Source of the DNA: Cellvibrio sp.
GTDB lineage: Bacteria; Pseudomonadota; Gammaproteobacteria; Pseudomonadales; Cellvibrionaceae
Assembly: GCA_016712405.1 (NCBI GenBank)
Contig: JADJRD010000001.1
Span: 806,001 to 870,000 of the forward strand
Length of the DNA: 64,000 nt
Direction of reading: 5' to 3'
How positions within the stretch are numbered: position 1 is the stretch's first letter; each line of letters opens with the position of its first letter. Below are positions 19,835 to 29,425 of this stretch, one piece after another. The notes beneath the pieces were generated by a model, which saw only the letters and a program-made list of their open reading frames with translations, did no database searches and was not told the origin of the DNA. Both the position numbers and the translations under genes were made by a program.

Positions 19835-21707
19835 TCAGGGGCTCGGAAGTTCGAGACCAATCTCTTCCAACTGTGAGCTGTGGAATTTTATCCAATGCGG
19901 AATATGTCCCGCTTCCTTTACCACAAACTGACGATAGTAAGTATTGAGTGGTCGCGCTTGTTGTTTATCCAACTGCAATAAATAGATGGCGGCCTCGAGC
20001 TCATTCGGTAAGTGACCATTCAGGCTGGCTTGCTTGAATGACTCTAGGCCGTGAGCTTCCGCTTTTGGCCAATTTTTCTGGGCTTTCCAAATGTTGCCCA
20101 CCAAGAGTTGTTGAGTCGCATTTAATGGCTCGTTAGAAAAGATATCCAATGCGTCCTTCCAGCGCGATTGCTTAATTAACAAGTCGCTCAGGTGAGCTTG
20201 CGCTCGTTCGTATTCCCACCAGTCTTGGTTGGCGGGCAAGATTGCCAATACTTTGCGATAGCGCTTTTCAGCGGCGGAGGGAGTCTCCTCAAACATACCG
20301 GCGTAAAAATAAATTAACGCATAGAACTCAGGTATATTGATGCTGGTCTAACAAGGCCTCAGCCTGATCGAGGTAACGCCACCTATCCTCAGTTTGTTTG
20401 AATTTATTCGCCAAAACGGCTGCCCAGGTCAAAATATGGTAGCTCGGTAATACATCGCCTGAACGGTGCGAAAATTCCAGTGCGCGCTGAACATGGTGCT
20501 TGATCTGTTCATAATCATTTCTGGCAAAGGCGATGCTAATCCGTGCACGCTCAACCTCATCAGATTCTCCTAGTCGTTAAGTGCCTGAAAGCCTGTGTCA
20601 GCCTTGGCAAGTGATTGCTCAGCATCGTCGAGGAGATTTTCGTAGACATATATATTGGCCGCCACTAATTGCGCTTTGGCAATAAACAGCGAATTCTGCT
20701 GCTGGGTGGCTTTTTCTTGTAGCTCTTTTGCAAGCGCTAGGCTGTTGGCAAAATCGCCGCGCCGCGCTTGTGAGTAAATCAGCGGGGGCAAAAAATTAAG
20801 GTCTTGGGGATTCTGGGTTTGTAATAATTTTATTTTCGCACCTGTCAGTAGGTCGTCTTGCCCGTCTACATCGAGCAACCCGGAATCGATAATACGGCTG
20901 ATATGACCATTAACGGTAGAGCTAACTCGGCCGCTGTCGTCGCTTGCTGTTCAGCTCGCCAACTGTTTTGCTGCTCTTGAGCAAATATTGGATACGAAAA
21001 CTACCCGCCTGCTCAGAAACCTTGCCCATAAAAACATAAGGTGCCTTTGTAGTTTGGGAGATTGTGTGAAAGTATTTTTGCGGCGCCCAGAAAAAGTCCT
21101 GCGATACTTTTTGCGCACTAAAATCCACCGCCTTAAAGTGTTCCGCGTTACGCAAACTATCCTCCAGGGAGTCCACAAACGTCTGCGGTAATTCTTGAGC
21201 TGCTATGAGCGGTATAAATGCTAGTTTCGGTAGCGCCGAGATTGTGAATTGCCACCATCCCACTGCGACCATCATGAGTGTGCTCAACAAGAAGCTGACT
21301 GCAATAAGTTTGCGTTTTACTTTGGATTTCCCTTCGCGCTCACTGCCCCCAGAATTCACTGCCCCAGAACTGACAACACTCATATCAGCAGAATTTGTAG
21401 TCAGCTCATCGTTGACTCGCCTAATCGACAGTTGCCATTGATAGCCCTTTTTCGAGAAAGTCTTTATCGATTCCTCACCGAAGATCGCGCGCAGATTGCG
21501 AACATTCTGAAACACCGCCTGTTCCGCAACGATTTTTCCTGCCCAAACCTTATCCAGAATTTCTTCTTTACTGAAGAGTTTGTTCGGTTCGCTTAGGAAC
21601 AACGCAAGCAGCTTTGCCTCATTTAGCCGAAACGAAACCACTTCACCTTCTCGTGTAAGCAGGAGCTGGTCAGTATCGAATATATAGGCGCCTATGGTGT
21701 ACTTCAT
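19835..21707 (-). pseudogene. Transmembrane winged-helix (CadC-like) regulator with TPR-like C-terminal region; several frameshifts
   Basis: From the ATG at 21707, residues 1-100 form an OmpR-type winged helix (FRLNEAKLLALFLSEPNKLF, AEQAVFQNVRNLRAIFG, TFSKKGYQW). After a polar linker comes one membrane helix (about residues 133-155). The periplasmic part continues through frame changes near 20940, 20575 and 20340 as helical repeats (for example YSQARRGDFANSLALAKELQ and ALEFSHRSGDVLPSYHILTW), ending ELPSP at 19835. All pieces read in order as one protein of about 620 residues. CadC-like proteins sense a signal outside the membrane and bind DNA inside. It is divergent from the FGE-like gene, its probable target. 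Confidence 0.75.
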
Positions 21708-21920
21708 GAAATTCCGTGCTGAGCCAATAAGGGCATCATTCTAGTGCTATTGAGTGGATGGTCAACCGAACGCCATGAGATTAAATCGACCAATTTTTCT
21801 ATTTTTTTTCTTATACGATCTGAAATAAGAAATTAATTAGGATTTTAAACGCATAACCAGACACCTTTCACCCGCGACAAATTCATCTGCGTCGATTCAC
21901 AACCATTAAGGATTTATTTC

Positions 21921-23882
21921 ATGCGAATAAAGTATTTACCTCTACTGGCAAGCTTGCTTGCCTGCGCATACACACAAGCCGCTGCTCCCGTTGCCATAGA
22001 GCCCATTATGGTGACCATTCCCGCTGGGGATTTTATGATGGGTGACGAAAAGAGCCCTAACGCCCAACCCGTTCATAAGGTGAAGTTGGAATCATTCCAG
22101 CTTTCCAAATATGAGGTTACGGCGTCTGAATTTAATCTGTTCCTCTTGGCTACTGATTATAAAAGAGAGGGAATGTGCTCATTGATTCACCCTACAGTTA
22201 AAATGGAGTTTCCCTTGAGGCCGCCCGAACAAAATGATCCTGATAACTTGGATACCGGCGCTGCGGTCTGCATTACCTGGGCAGACGCCAATGCCTATAT
22301 CTCCTGGTTAAATACTCAAACGGGTAAGCACTATTACCTGCCGAGTGAAGCGCAGTGAGAATACGCCGCCCGAGCAGGTACCAACACCCGCTATTTTCAT
22401 GGACATGAGGAACGCAATTTGTGTGATTACGCCAATGTGTATCACACTCCTCCGCATTTGCAGTTACCTGGAATAGACTTGTCTCAGCCTAGTGTTGCCT
22501 GTAACGATTTCTCTCCCTATGTTAATGCGGTTGGCAGTTTCTTACAGAACTCCTTTGGGCTGCACGACATGATCGGCAACACTAGCGAATGGGTGGCTGA
22601 CTGCGCTTCAGATAACTACGCGGGAGCGCCAACGGAGGGTTCAGCACGCACCAGTAAAAGCTGTTCTGCTCACATACTGCGCGGCGGCTCCTGGGCAGAT
22701 ACCCAAAATCGCGTAGAAATTAGTTATCGTCAACTGGTAGACGACAGTATTGTACGCTCTCTTCAAGCTGGCTTTAGGCTTGCACTTGACGCTAAAGAGA
22801 AAACTAGTCTCAACGAAAACTTTGCACGTAACATCAAGCAGTCACAGGAAAAGTTCAAAGCCCGGATTGCGAGTAGTCAGGCATTGATCGACCAAACCCT
22901 CGCTGGCAGCAAAACATGGAATACCGGAAAACTGATCCTACCGCCCATGGTGACGATTCCTGCCGGTGAATTTCTAATGGGCAATGATGCTAGCGAAAAA
23001 TCCAAACCCATCCATAAAGTCGGCGTTAAGGCATTCAAAATGTCCCCCTATGAGACGACAGTGCAGCAATTTAAACAGTTTGTGCAAGCGACGGGTTACA
23101 TCATTTCCGATGATGAATGCTGGAAATGGGTGGATGAAAATGGTGGAAGATTTAAGGTGGGCTTTGATGTCGAACCCGGCAATTGGCTAACACCTGCCTA
23201 TGCCCCCAGCGATTTCCACCCCGTAATGTGCGTTAGCTGGAATGACGCCAACGCCTACCTCAAATGGCTCTCACAAAGCACCGGGAAAACACTATCGCCT
23301 GCCCACAGAAGCCGAATGGGAATACGCGCGCGCGCGGGTAATATCACTAAATATGGTGTAGGTGATGACGAAAAATCCCTGTGCGACTATGGCAATATTT
23401 GGGATGCCAGCGGTATGCGCGCATTTGTACGCGATCATAAATACCAATCTAAACCCATGGCCTGTGATGATGGTGCCGAGTACACCACCGTTGTTGGAAC
23501 CTATAAACCCAATGCCTTTGGTTTGTATGACATGCTGGGTAATGTGAGCGAATGGACGCAGGACTGCGATCAGAAGAATTATGTTGGCGCCCCCACAGAC
23601 GGCTCGGCTTGGATTACAGAAGAGTGCCATATGCGCTCTCGACGAGGCAGCGGTTACGGCCTACACGATATTCATATTTCTCTCCGTGGTCATGGTGGAC
23701 AATCGAATCGATCCAGTATGGGTGAAGGCTTCCGTATTGTTGAAGAAATAAGTACAGAAGAGAATTGCACCAAAGGCGCTAAAAATTGCAAAGATGCAGC
23801 GCGCAAAAGCGAGTTCGACATCGCCTTGGCGCGCGCGCAGAAAGCAGAAAAGCAACGGCGTAAAAAGGTGGACGCCAACTAA
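21921..23882 (+). pseudogene. Secreted protein with two formylglycine-generating-enzyme-like (SUMF1) domains; in-frame TGA
   Basis: A signal peptide (ending TQAAA) is followed by domain 1 (about residues 25-290; MVTIPAGDFMMGD, ISWLNTQTGKHYYLPSEAQ, FGLHDMIGNTSEWVADC, RGGSWAD, AGFRLALD) and domain 2 (about 335-620; MVTIPAGEFLMGND, NAFGLYDMLGNVSEWTQDC, GEGFRIVEE), then a basic tail. At 22356-22358 a TGA stands where SEAQWEYAARAG is expected; the frame is otherwise open. In domain 2 the stretch 23287-23335 is out of frame by two compensating indels (the shifted frame reads HYRLPTEAEWEYA). The sulfatase-activating cysteine pair is not evident, so it may bind rather than modify. It is paired with the divergent CadC-like regulator. 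Confidence 0.8.
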
Positions 23883-23988
23883 ACTCCAATCAATGAATGT
23901 ACTAGTTCAGACCTGATCTGATAATTACCGATTTTACATGGATGTTTGTCGGTTTAGATTTGAGCTAAATTCTTTTCCAGGATCAGGG

Positions 23989-24006
23989 ACGGAGGATATA
24001 TTTTTT
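23989..24006 (+). repeat. 18-base direct repeat, copy 2
   Basis: Same 18 bases as 19806-19823. It lies just after the FGE-like gene and 23 bases before the end of the peptidase gene. Confidence 0.7.
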
Positions 24007-24028
24007 ATTGAAAACTGAATTTAAGGTG

Positions 24029-24541
24029 TTACGAAACCGAATAAAGCTCCCCATACAAATCCAAATAAGTTAAATACAAACGTAAGTCGAATTCATATTG
24101 ATGGTATTGCGGTTCCATGTGTCGGCAGAGTTGATAAAAACGTTTGTTGTGTTCTTTTTCTTGAAAGTGGGCGAGTTCGTGAGTCGTTATCATTTTTAAA
24201 AATGCTTCTGGCCCATTCTTGAATAGACTCGCAATTTTGATTTCATTCACTGTTTTGGTTTTATTGCCATGCGCTTTGGTGATGTAATAATGTTGCCCCA
24301 GTGCATGTTGGATAACTTTTATTTTTGAATCATAAGTGACGCGGTTTAGCGGTTGGGTTTTTCCCAAGTAGCGACTTTTTAGATTCATGGTGTAGTCATA
24401 AAGTTGCTTGTCGGTGCGAATCGCATGCGGCTCGGGATAGCGGCTCAATAAGATGTCACCTAATCGACCTTCATCAATTATTTTTTGAGCTTGCTGAAGG
24501 GTTTCTGATGAATAACCCGTTAGGTATTTGAGTACTTCCAT
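24029..24541 (-). CDS. YgjP-like (DUF45/WLM) zinc metallopeptidase
   Basis: The 170-residue protein carries the zinc-binding motif HELAHFQEKEHNKRFY (HExxH plus downstream His), followed by LCRHMEPQYHQYEFDLR, as in YgjP-like/DUF45 proteins. An upstream HALGQHYYI region and VNEIKIASLF complete the fold. The family is cytoplasmic and its substrates are not known. The last 15 or so codons are duplicated at 15800-15871. The gene borders the accessory region on its right side. Confidence 0.8.
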   Translation of the reverse strand: MEVLKYLTGYSSETLQQAQKIIDEGRLGDILLSRYPEPHAIRTDKQLYDYTMNLKSRYLGKTQPLNRVTYDSKIKVIQHALGQHYYITKAHGNKTKTVNEIKIASLFKNGPEAFLKMITTHELAHFQEKEHNKRFYQLCRHMEPQYHQYEFDLRLYLTYLDLYGELYSVS

Positions 24542-24709
24542 AGGTGAAGGCTTTAACGAGATTTAGTGTCTAGCGCCAAGGATAACAAAAAAGAAATGAA
24601 AGATGGGGCGAGAATTGGGATGACACGCATTCCGCTCAATCTTGGATCTTGCTTTCGCAAATAAATAACAACACACTAGCCGCTAAAGACTTTAATTGAT
24701 TCCATTCTT

Positions 24710-25744
24710 ATGCTGATCTCACAACAAGTTAAATCACGCGAAAACAAACTAACTCCTACCAATATCATCACCGGATTTTTGGGCGCAGGAAAAACCACCG
24801 CTATTCGCCACTTATTAGCCAACAAGCCGACCAATGAACGCTGGTCGATTCTGATCAATGAATTTGGCGAGATTGGTATTGATGGTGCGTTATTGCAAGA
24901 TACCAATGCGCAAATTAAAGAAGTTCCTGGCGGCTGTATTTGTTGTGTGGCTGATTTACCCATGCGCATGGCGCTGAATATGTTGATCAGCAAAACCAAT
25001 CCTGATCGCATTTTGATTGAACCTACGGGGCTGGGGCACCCGGCGGATATTATTAATTCTTTGCTTGATGAAAATTATCAAGGTGTGCTGGATTTACGTG
25101 CGACTATTACATTGATTGATACACGAAAATTACAAGATTCGCGTTATACAAGCAATGCTGTATTTCAAGATCAAATTGCAGTTGCCGATGTGTTAATTGC
25201 CAACAAAAGTGATTTGGCAGACGAGCAAAGCCGTAAAGATTTTGAACAATTATTGCAAACAGCCAATCCACCCAAACAAGCATGGGCTTATGTGACTCAA
25301 GGGCAAATTGCATTGGAGTATCTCGACCTGCCGCGTCAAGAGGCCAATTTGCTTCATCCTGAATTACACAAAAATAAAAAAAACCTGAATCCAAAACGTG
25401 AAATATACAACAACAATATTAAGTTACCGGAAGCTCAGGATTTTATTCGCCGGGAAAATCAAAGTCAGGGATTTTATTCCTGTGGCTGGTTATTCAAACC
25501 CGACATGCAATTTGATTTCAATGCACTGTTTGGCTGGATGACAGGTTTAATGGCGCTGCGAGCAAAAGCAGTGATGAATACCAATCAAGGTGTGTATATG
25601 TTTAATGCTGAAAACGGTGTGCTCAGCGTGAACCCTGCCATGCTGGAACCAGGCGATATTTCAGATAGCAGGATTGAAATAATTAATGACAGTGAAATGC
25701 CTGTTGCAGATTATGAAGCGGAATTACTCAAAATAGCGAATTAA
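24710..25744 (+). CDS. COG0523/CobW-family GTPase, second copy
   Basis: The 344-residue protein has the P-loop [15 protein letters not shown], Walker B-like INEFGEIGIDGALLQ, the CxCC motif in GGCICCVADLPMRMAL, ILIEPTGLGHP, and NKSDL for guanine binding. The CobW C-terminal domain (about residues 245-340) is shorter than in the copy at 13007. It belongs to a different COG0523 subgroup, nearer to YjiA. No Zur box was seen upstream. It is convergent with trhO, with a shared hairpin between them. A metallochaperone role is inferred from the family. Confidence 0.87.
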   Translation: MLISQQVKSRENKLTPTNIITGFLGAGKTTAIRHLLANKPTNERWSILINEFGEIGIDGALLQDTNAQIKEVPGGCICCVADLPMRMALNMLISKTNPDRILIEPTGLGHPADIINSLLDENYQGVLDLRATITLIDTRKLQDSRYTSNAVFQDQIAVADVLIANKSDLADEQSRKDFEQLLQTANPPKQAWAYVTQGQIALEYLDLPRQEANLLHPELHKNKKNLNPKREIYNNNIKLPEAQDFIRRENQSQGFYSCGWLFKPDMQFDFNALFGWMTGLMALRAKAVMNTNQGVYMFNAENGVLSVNPAMLEPGDISDSRIEIINDSEMPVADYEAELLKIAN

Positions 25745-25753
25745 AGATAAAAA

Positions 25754-25769
25754 CGCGGCTTTCGCCGCG
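25754..25769 (-). terminator. Rho-independent terminator of trhO
   Basis: Perfect 6-base stem CGCGGC/GCCGCG with loop TTTC between the convergent genes. Read on the minus strand the stem is followed by TTTTTATC, so it fits best as the trhO terminator. Confidence 0.75.
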
Positions 25770-25779
25770 CATATTTCGG

Positions 25780-26775
25780 CTAGTGTTTTGCAACAACCTG
25801 AGCGTATTGTTTTTGTTCTTCACGTTTTTGAATTTTTGCTTGGCGTTTTTGTTGTCTTTCGGGTGGCAACATACCAATGTGTTTTTCGTTACGTTGTTTG
25901 GCTAAATTAATTTGTCGTTGGCGCTCCGCAAAACGTTCACGCTGTTCTTCTGACAATTTATCGAAACAACGCGGGCAACTGACACCCGGCATATAATGTT
26001 CAGATTGTTTATCGTCTTCCGTAATCGGGAAGCGACAGGCATGACATTGATCGTAAATACCTTTTTCCAAATTGTGATTAACCGCCACCCGGTTATCAAA
26101 TACAAAACAATCACCTTGCCACAAGCTTTCTTCGGCGGGCACATCTTCCAGGTATTTTAAAATGCCGCCCTCCAAGTGAAACACTTGATCAAATCCTTGC
26201 TCACGTAAATACGCGGTTGATTTTTCGCAACGAATTCCACCTGTACAAAACATGGCTACTTTTTTATGTTTTTGCGGATCAAGATTTTCTGCAACCCATT
26301 GTGGAAACTCGCGAAAGGTTTCGGTTTTGGGATCAATCGCATTTTTAAAAGTACCGATTTCATATTCGTAACTATTGCGGGTGTCCACCACGACAACATC
26401 CGGATCACTGATTAAGGCATTCCAATCCTGTGGCTTAACATAGGTACCGACAATTTTTTGTGGGTCTATACCTTGAACTCCCATTGTGACAATCTCTTTT
26501 TTCAACTTAACTTTCATGCGATAGAAAGGTTGATCTTCGTAGAAGGATTCTTTGTAACTCATCCCTTCAAAACGGCCGTCAGCTTTTAAAAATGCAACCA
26601 ATTGATCAATCGATTCACGTGTTCCCGATACAGTCCCGTTTATGCCCTCTTCAGCCAGCAGCAAAGTCCCCTTCAAGCCAATCTCATCACAAAAGGTTTT
26701 TAATCTCGGAACCACTTCCTGATAATCAGGTAAACGGACGAACTTGTAGAGCGCTGCAACAACTATCTGATTCAT
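25780..26775 (-). CDS. trhO: tRNA uridine(34) hydroxylase TrhO (rhodanese family, formerly YceA)
   Basis: TrhO helps form 5-hydroxyuridine at tRNA position 34. The protein (about 331 residues from the ATG at 26775) has the N-terminal domain ([29 protein letters not shown]), the rhodanese domain at about 120-220 with active-site Cys in [15 protein letters not shown], and a C-terminal Cys-rich part ([17 protein letters not shown]) that probably binds zinc. A basic tail follows. Length and order agree with the family. An ATG two codons upstream is also possible. Confidence 0.93.
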   Translation of the reverse strand: MNQIVVAALYKFVRLPDYQEVVPRLKTFCDEIGLKGTLLLAEEGINGTVSGTRESIDQLVAFLKADGRFEGMSYKESFYEDQPFYRMKVKLKKEIVTMGVQGIDPQKIVGTYVKPQDWNALISDPDVVVVDTRNSYEYEIGTFKNAIDPKTETFREFPQWVAENLDPQKHKKVAMFCTGGIRCEKSTAYLREQGFDQVFHLEGGILKYLEDVPAEESLWQGDCFVFDNRVAVNHNLEKGIYDQCHACRFPITEDDKQSEHYMPGVSCPRCFDKLSEEQRERFAERQRQINLAKQRNEKHIGMLPPERQQKRQAKIQKREEQKQYAQVVAKH

Positions 26776-26841
26776 AAACAAAAAACACCAAAAAGAAGGG
26801 AAAGAAAATTTGCGGGCAGCATTATAGGCGTTGGATTTTGA

Positions 26842-27192
26842 TCAACCAGCCATTTCTGAGACCAATTTGTTCTTAAGTAGTTTCACTTTGCCTCCACCCA
26901 TACAATTGGGTGAGGCTGGAATCTGAGCAGAACCCCATTCTTCCGGGGTATAAGTATGCATTGCCAAGGCATGAACTCCTGCCGCCAGAGCTTCAGCCAA
27001 TGCTGCATAGACCGCTTGCTGACGTTGCACTGGCCGTTTATCGATAAAGCTGGAGGTAACTACTACCAGCTTGAAATGTGACTCTGATCCAGGCGGTACA
27101 GAGTGCATATGACTTTCATTCTCAACCTGAAGGTATTCGGGCGTAAAGGCTTCCGTCAAGCAACGCTCGATTAAGGCTTGCATAGGTTTCAT
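26842..27192 (-). CDS. bolA: BolA-family protein
   Basis: The 116-residue protein shows the BolA signature: VENESHMHSVPPGSESHFKL, VVVTSSFIDKRPVQRQQAVY and ALAMHTYTPEEWG, all close to E. coli BolA. BolA binds monothiol glutaredoxin with a [2Fe-2S] cluster and affects cell shape and stress genes. The invariant His in ALAMHTYTPEEW and the HSVP His are present. Two in-frame ATGs (27192, 27183) are possible starts. Confidence 0.9.
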   Translation of the reverse strand: MKPMQALIERCLTEAFTPEYLQVENESHMHSVPPGSESHFKLVVVTSSFIDKRPVQRQQAVYAALAEALAAGVHALAMHTYTPEEWGSAQIPASPNCMGGGKVKLLKNKLVSEMAG

Positions 27193-27325
27193 AAAACATT
27201 CTCAAAAATTGGATCTCCGTTCCAAAAAAATATAGAAGGCAGACTAGCATTCCAGAGGCAGGTCGCTACACTTGCAGCTCTACACCAAAAACCCAATTGT
27301 CAGACTTTATACGCAAAATAAAAAT

Positions 27326-27522
27326 ATGAATGAGCACAAGTTTTTATCGATAGACGTAAGGGCGACGAACGCCGACTGGATTTCGACCCTTGCGAAGGGT
27401 TACCTATAGATCTCTATCACCGCAAACGCCGAAAATCCTCAGACAGACGCAGCCCCAAACGCAGTATTGAGCAAGATTACTTTGCCTTTCTGGGTGATAC
27501 CGAAAGCTTAACCAAGCACTGA
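27326..27522 (+). pseudogene. Small basic protein gene, hidden by a one-base deletion
   Basis: An ATG at 27326 begins NEHKF and then runs into a run of five T. With one additional T the frame continues FIDRRKGDERRLDFDP then CEGLPIDLYHRKRRKSS and DRRSPKRSIEQDYFAF, ending TESLTKH at 27522, about 65 residues. The Arg/Asp-rich FIDRR..DERR and DLYHRKRR motifs are those of small conserved proteins in pseudomonads and relatives whose function is unknown. As written the gene is broken, but the downstream frame shows no decay. Confidence 0.6.
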
Positions 27523-27558
27523 TACTTTCAGTGCTTGAGCCCCACAGATCCACAAATG

Positions 27559-27705
27559 TTAAAAAACATTCGGACAAAAGCGATTCAGCGCGACAATCGC
27601 CCACACCAATCCCAACAAAACCAAACTGACAAACACCAAAGCAGACCCTATATCTTTTGCCCTTCCTGACAATCGGGCTATCCCCGTGTTACCAGGCTTG
27701 CTCAT
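27559..27705 (-). pseudogene. dgkA: Diacylglycerol kinase gene with internal deletion
   Basis: The 48-residue product from the ATG at 27705 joins the very start of DgkA (SKPGNTGIAR) directly to its last helix (LSGRAKDIGSALVFVSLVLL). The middle of about 70 residues, holding the first two helices and the catalytic motif with Glu and Asn, is missing. The reading frame is kept across the junction, so the deletion is in frame, and the remaining protein could at most be a one-helix peptide without kinase activity. It lies upstream of and divergent from a PAP2 phosphatase gene, which fits lipid recycling. Confidence 0.75.
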
Positions 27706-27813
27706 AAAGTCTCCGGATTTAATAAAAACAACATTATCTTGTCTAGATTCGGTCATAAAAATGTCACAAAAAATTGATATTACTATTCTGCGACATCAAC
27801 CGAGGGCGCCATA

Positions 27814-28344
27814 ATGAACGCATTTTTCCGGAGAGTCCACCACTGGGATACACTGGTTTTTTTGTGGCTTCACGTCACTAAAAAAATTCCCTACAAAAAA
27901 TCGGTTCGATTAATTTCTCACACCGGTGATGGTTACGTTTATTTTACAATTGCGCTGGCAATTTTATTACTCGAACCTATCGCAGGCAGTCAATTTTTTT
28001 GGTGTGGAATTATTGCCTATGTATTTGACGTTAGCCTTTATTTAATTTTAAAAAATCTTATCAAACGAGACAGACCCGCTGCCAGTATTCAATCATACCA
28101 AGCTTGGATTACACCTTCAGATAAATTCAGTTTCCCATCAGGGCATACAGCTGCTGCATTTTTGTTTGCCTGCTTGGTATTAAATTTCTATCCCGCTTTC
28201 GCATTCGTTTGTTTTGCCTGGGCCAGTATGATTGCCATCAGTCGCGTATTGCTTGGCGTTCACTACCCTACTGATTTACTTGCAGGGGCTACTTTGGGAA
28301 GCAGCTGCGCTTACTTGGGTATTTATTTGTATTCCGCTATTTAA
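27814..28344 (+). CDS. PAP2-family membrane phosphatase
   Basis: A 176-residue integral membrane protein with about five helices. The three PAP2 motifs are complete: KNLIKRDRP (KxxxxxxRP), FPSGH, and SRVLLGVHYPTD (SRxxxxxHxxxD). Such enzymes remove phosphate from lipid phosphates, for example undecaprenyl pyrophosphate or phosphatidic acid, at the outer face of the inner membrane. It is followed at 32 bases by a glycosyltransferase gene on the same strand, suggesting a joint role in glycolipid synthesis. Confidence 0.9.
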   Translation: MNAFFRRVHHWDTLVFLWLHVTKKIPYKKSVRLISHTGDGYVYFTIALAILLLEPIAGSQFFWCGIIAYVFDVSLYLILKNLIKRDRPAASIQSYQAWITPSDKFSFPSGHTAAAFLFACLVLNFYPAFAFVCFAWASMIAISRVLLGVHYPTDLLAGATLGSSCAYLGIYLYSAI

Positions 28345-28375
28345 TTTCTGGTTAATAAGGTCACACAAACTCGTT

Positions 28376-29401
28376 ATGAAAATACTTTATGGAGTTCAGG
28401 GTACAGGCAATGGTCATTTAACACGCGCCAGAGTCATGGCAAAAGCGTTCAAAGAAAAAGGAATTGAAGTTGACTGGATTTTTTCAGGAAGAGAAAAAAG
28501 TGGATTTTTTGATATGGAAATTTTTGGTGATTACAAAGTCTATCGCGGCATGACATTCGTCACCGAGCACGGTAAGATTAATTTTATCAAAACCGCACTA
28601 CAAACCAATATTCGACAGTTTTTTCATGATATTAAACAAGTCAATGTCGACAATTACGATTTAATCTTCAATGATTTTGAGCCTGTATCCGCATGGGCTG
28701 CACGCCGCGCCGGCAAAAAAACTATTGGGGTTTCACATCAAAATGCGTTCTATTACAAGATCCCCAAAAAAGATAGCAACTTTGTCACCAATTGGTTTAT
28801 GCATAAATTTGCACCCGTAGACTTACCGATTGGTATTCACTGGCACCCCTATGATAAAAATATTCTCCCTCCGATTGTTGAACACAATCACTATAAGAAT
28901 GAAATCATTCCGAAACGATATCTGGTTTATCTTCCATTCGCGTCACCTGAAGATATAGTTCCGCAACTCTTGGAGTTTCCCGATTACGAATTCTACGTCT
29001 ATCAACCCATTAAAGAAGCCATTGATAATAAGAATGTTCACCTACGCCCATTCTCTCGCGAAGGCTTTCAGCAAGATTTACATTGTTGCGAAGGCGTAAT
29101 GTGCAGCGCAGGATTTGAATTACCCAGCGAGTCATTACATCTCGGTAAAAAATTATTGGTAAAACCTTTGGCAGGCCAAATGGAACAAGCTTCAAATGGA
29201 TTGGCATTACAAGAATTAGGTTATGGCACAGTCGCCAAAAACTTTGACTTCAAGACAATCAGTGAGTGGCTAAAACTTCCCGCTAGAACACCACTGAATT
29301 ACCCGAACGTCGCCAAAGCGGTAATCGACTGGATTATTGAAAATAAATCTCAGGATGTTGAACAATTGCACAAGCAACTTTGGGGGCAGATTAAGCTTTG
29401 A
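28376..29401 (+). CDS. Glycosyltransferase of the MJ1255/VC2487 family
   Basis: The 341-residue protein begins MKILYGVQGTGNGHLTRA, a nucleotide-sugar transferase start of the GT-B type (Gly-rich loop). C-terminal features are CEGVMCSAGFELPSESLHLG and LVKPLAGQMEQASNGLALQE, as in MurG/UDP-glycosyltransferase-like proteins and specifically the MJ1255/VC2487 family. The longer open frame upstream from 28232 overlaps the PAP2 gene and is not coding. The donor and acceptor sugars are not known. It probably works with the PAP2 phosphatase. Confidence 0.85.
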   Translation: MKILYGVQGTGNGHLTRARVMAKAFKEKGIEVDWIFSGREKSGFFDMEIFGDYKVYRGMTFVTEHGKINFIKTALQTNIRQFFHDIKQVNVDNYDLIFNDFEPVSAWAARRAGKKTIGVSHQNAFYYKIPKKDSNFVTNWFMHKFAPVDLPIGIHWHPYDKNILPPIVEHNHYKNEIIPKRYLVYLPFASPEDIVPQLLEFPDYEFYVYQPIKEAIDNKNVHLRPFSREGFQQDLHCCEGVMCSAGFELPSESLHLGKKLLVKPLAGQMEQASNGLALQELGYGTVAKNFDFKTISEWLKLPARTPLNYPNVAKAVIDWIIENKSQDVEQLHKQLWGQIKL

Positions 29402-29425
29402 TTTAGCGCTCAGATTGATCAAACA

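Noticed and set aside
22356..22358. Selenocysteine or reassigned TGA
   Set aside because: The position is a conserved tryptophan, and TGA ends many genes in this window.
27404..27604. 66-codon minus-strand frame
   Set aside because: It is the shadow of the small Arg-rich gene on the plus strand.
28232..28375. Longer start of the glycosyltransferase
   Set aside because: It overlaps the PAP2 gene in another frame and the family starts at MKILYGVQGTG.
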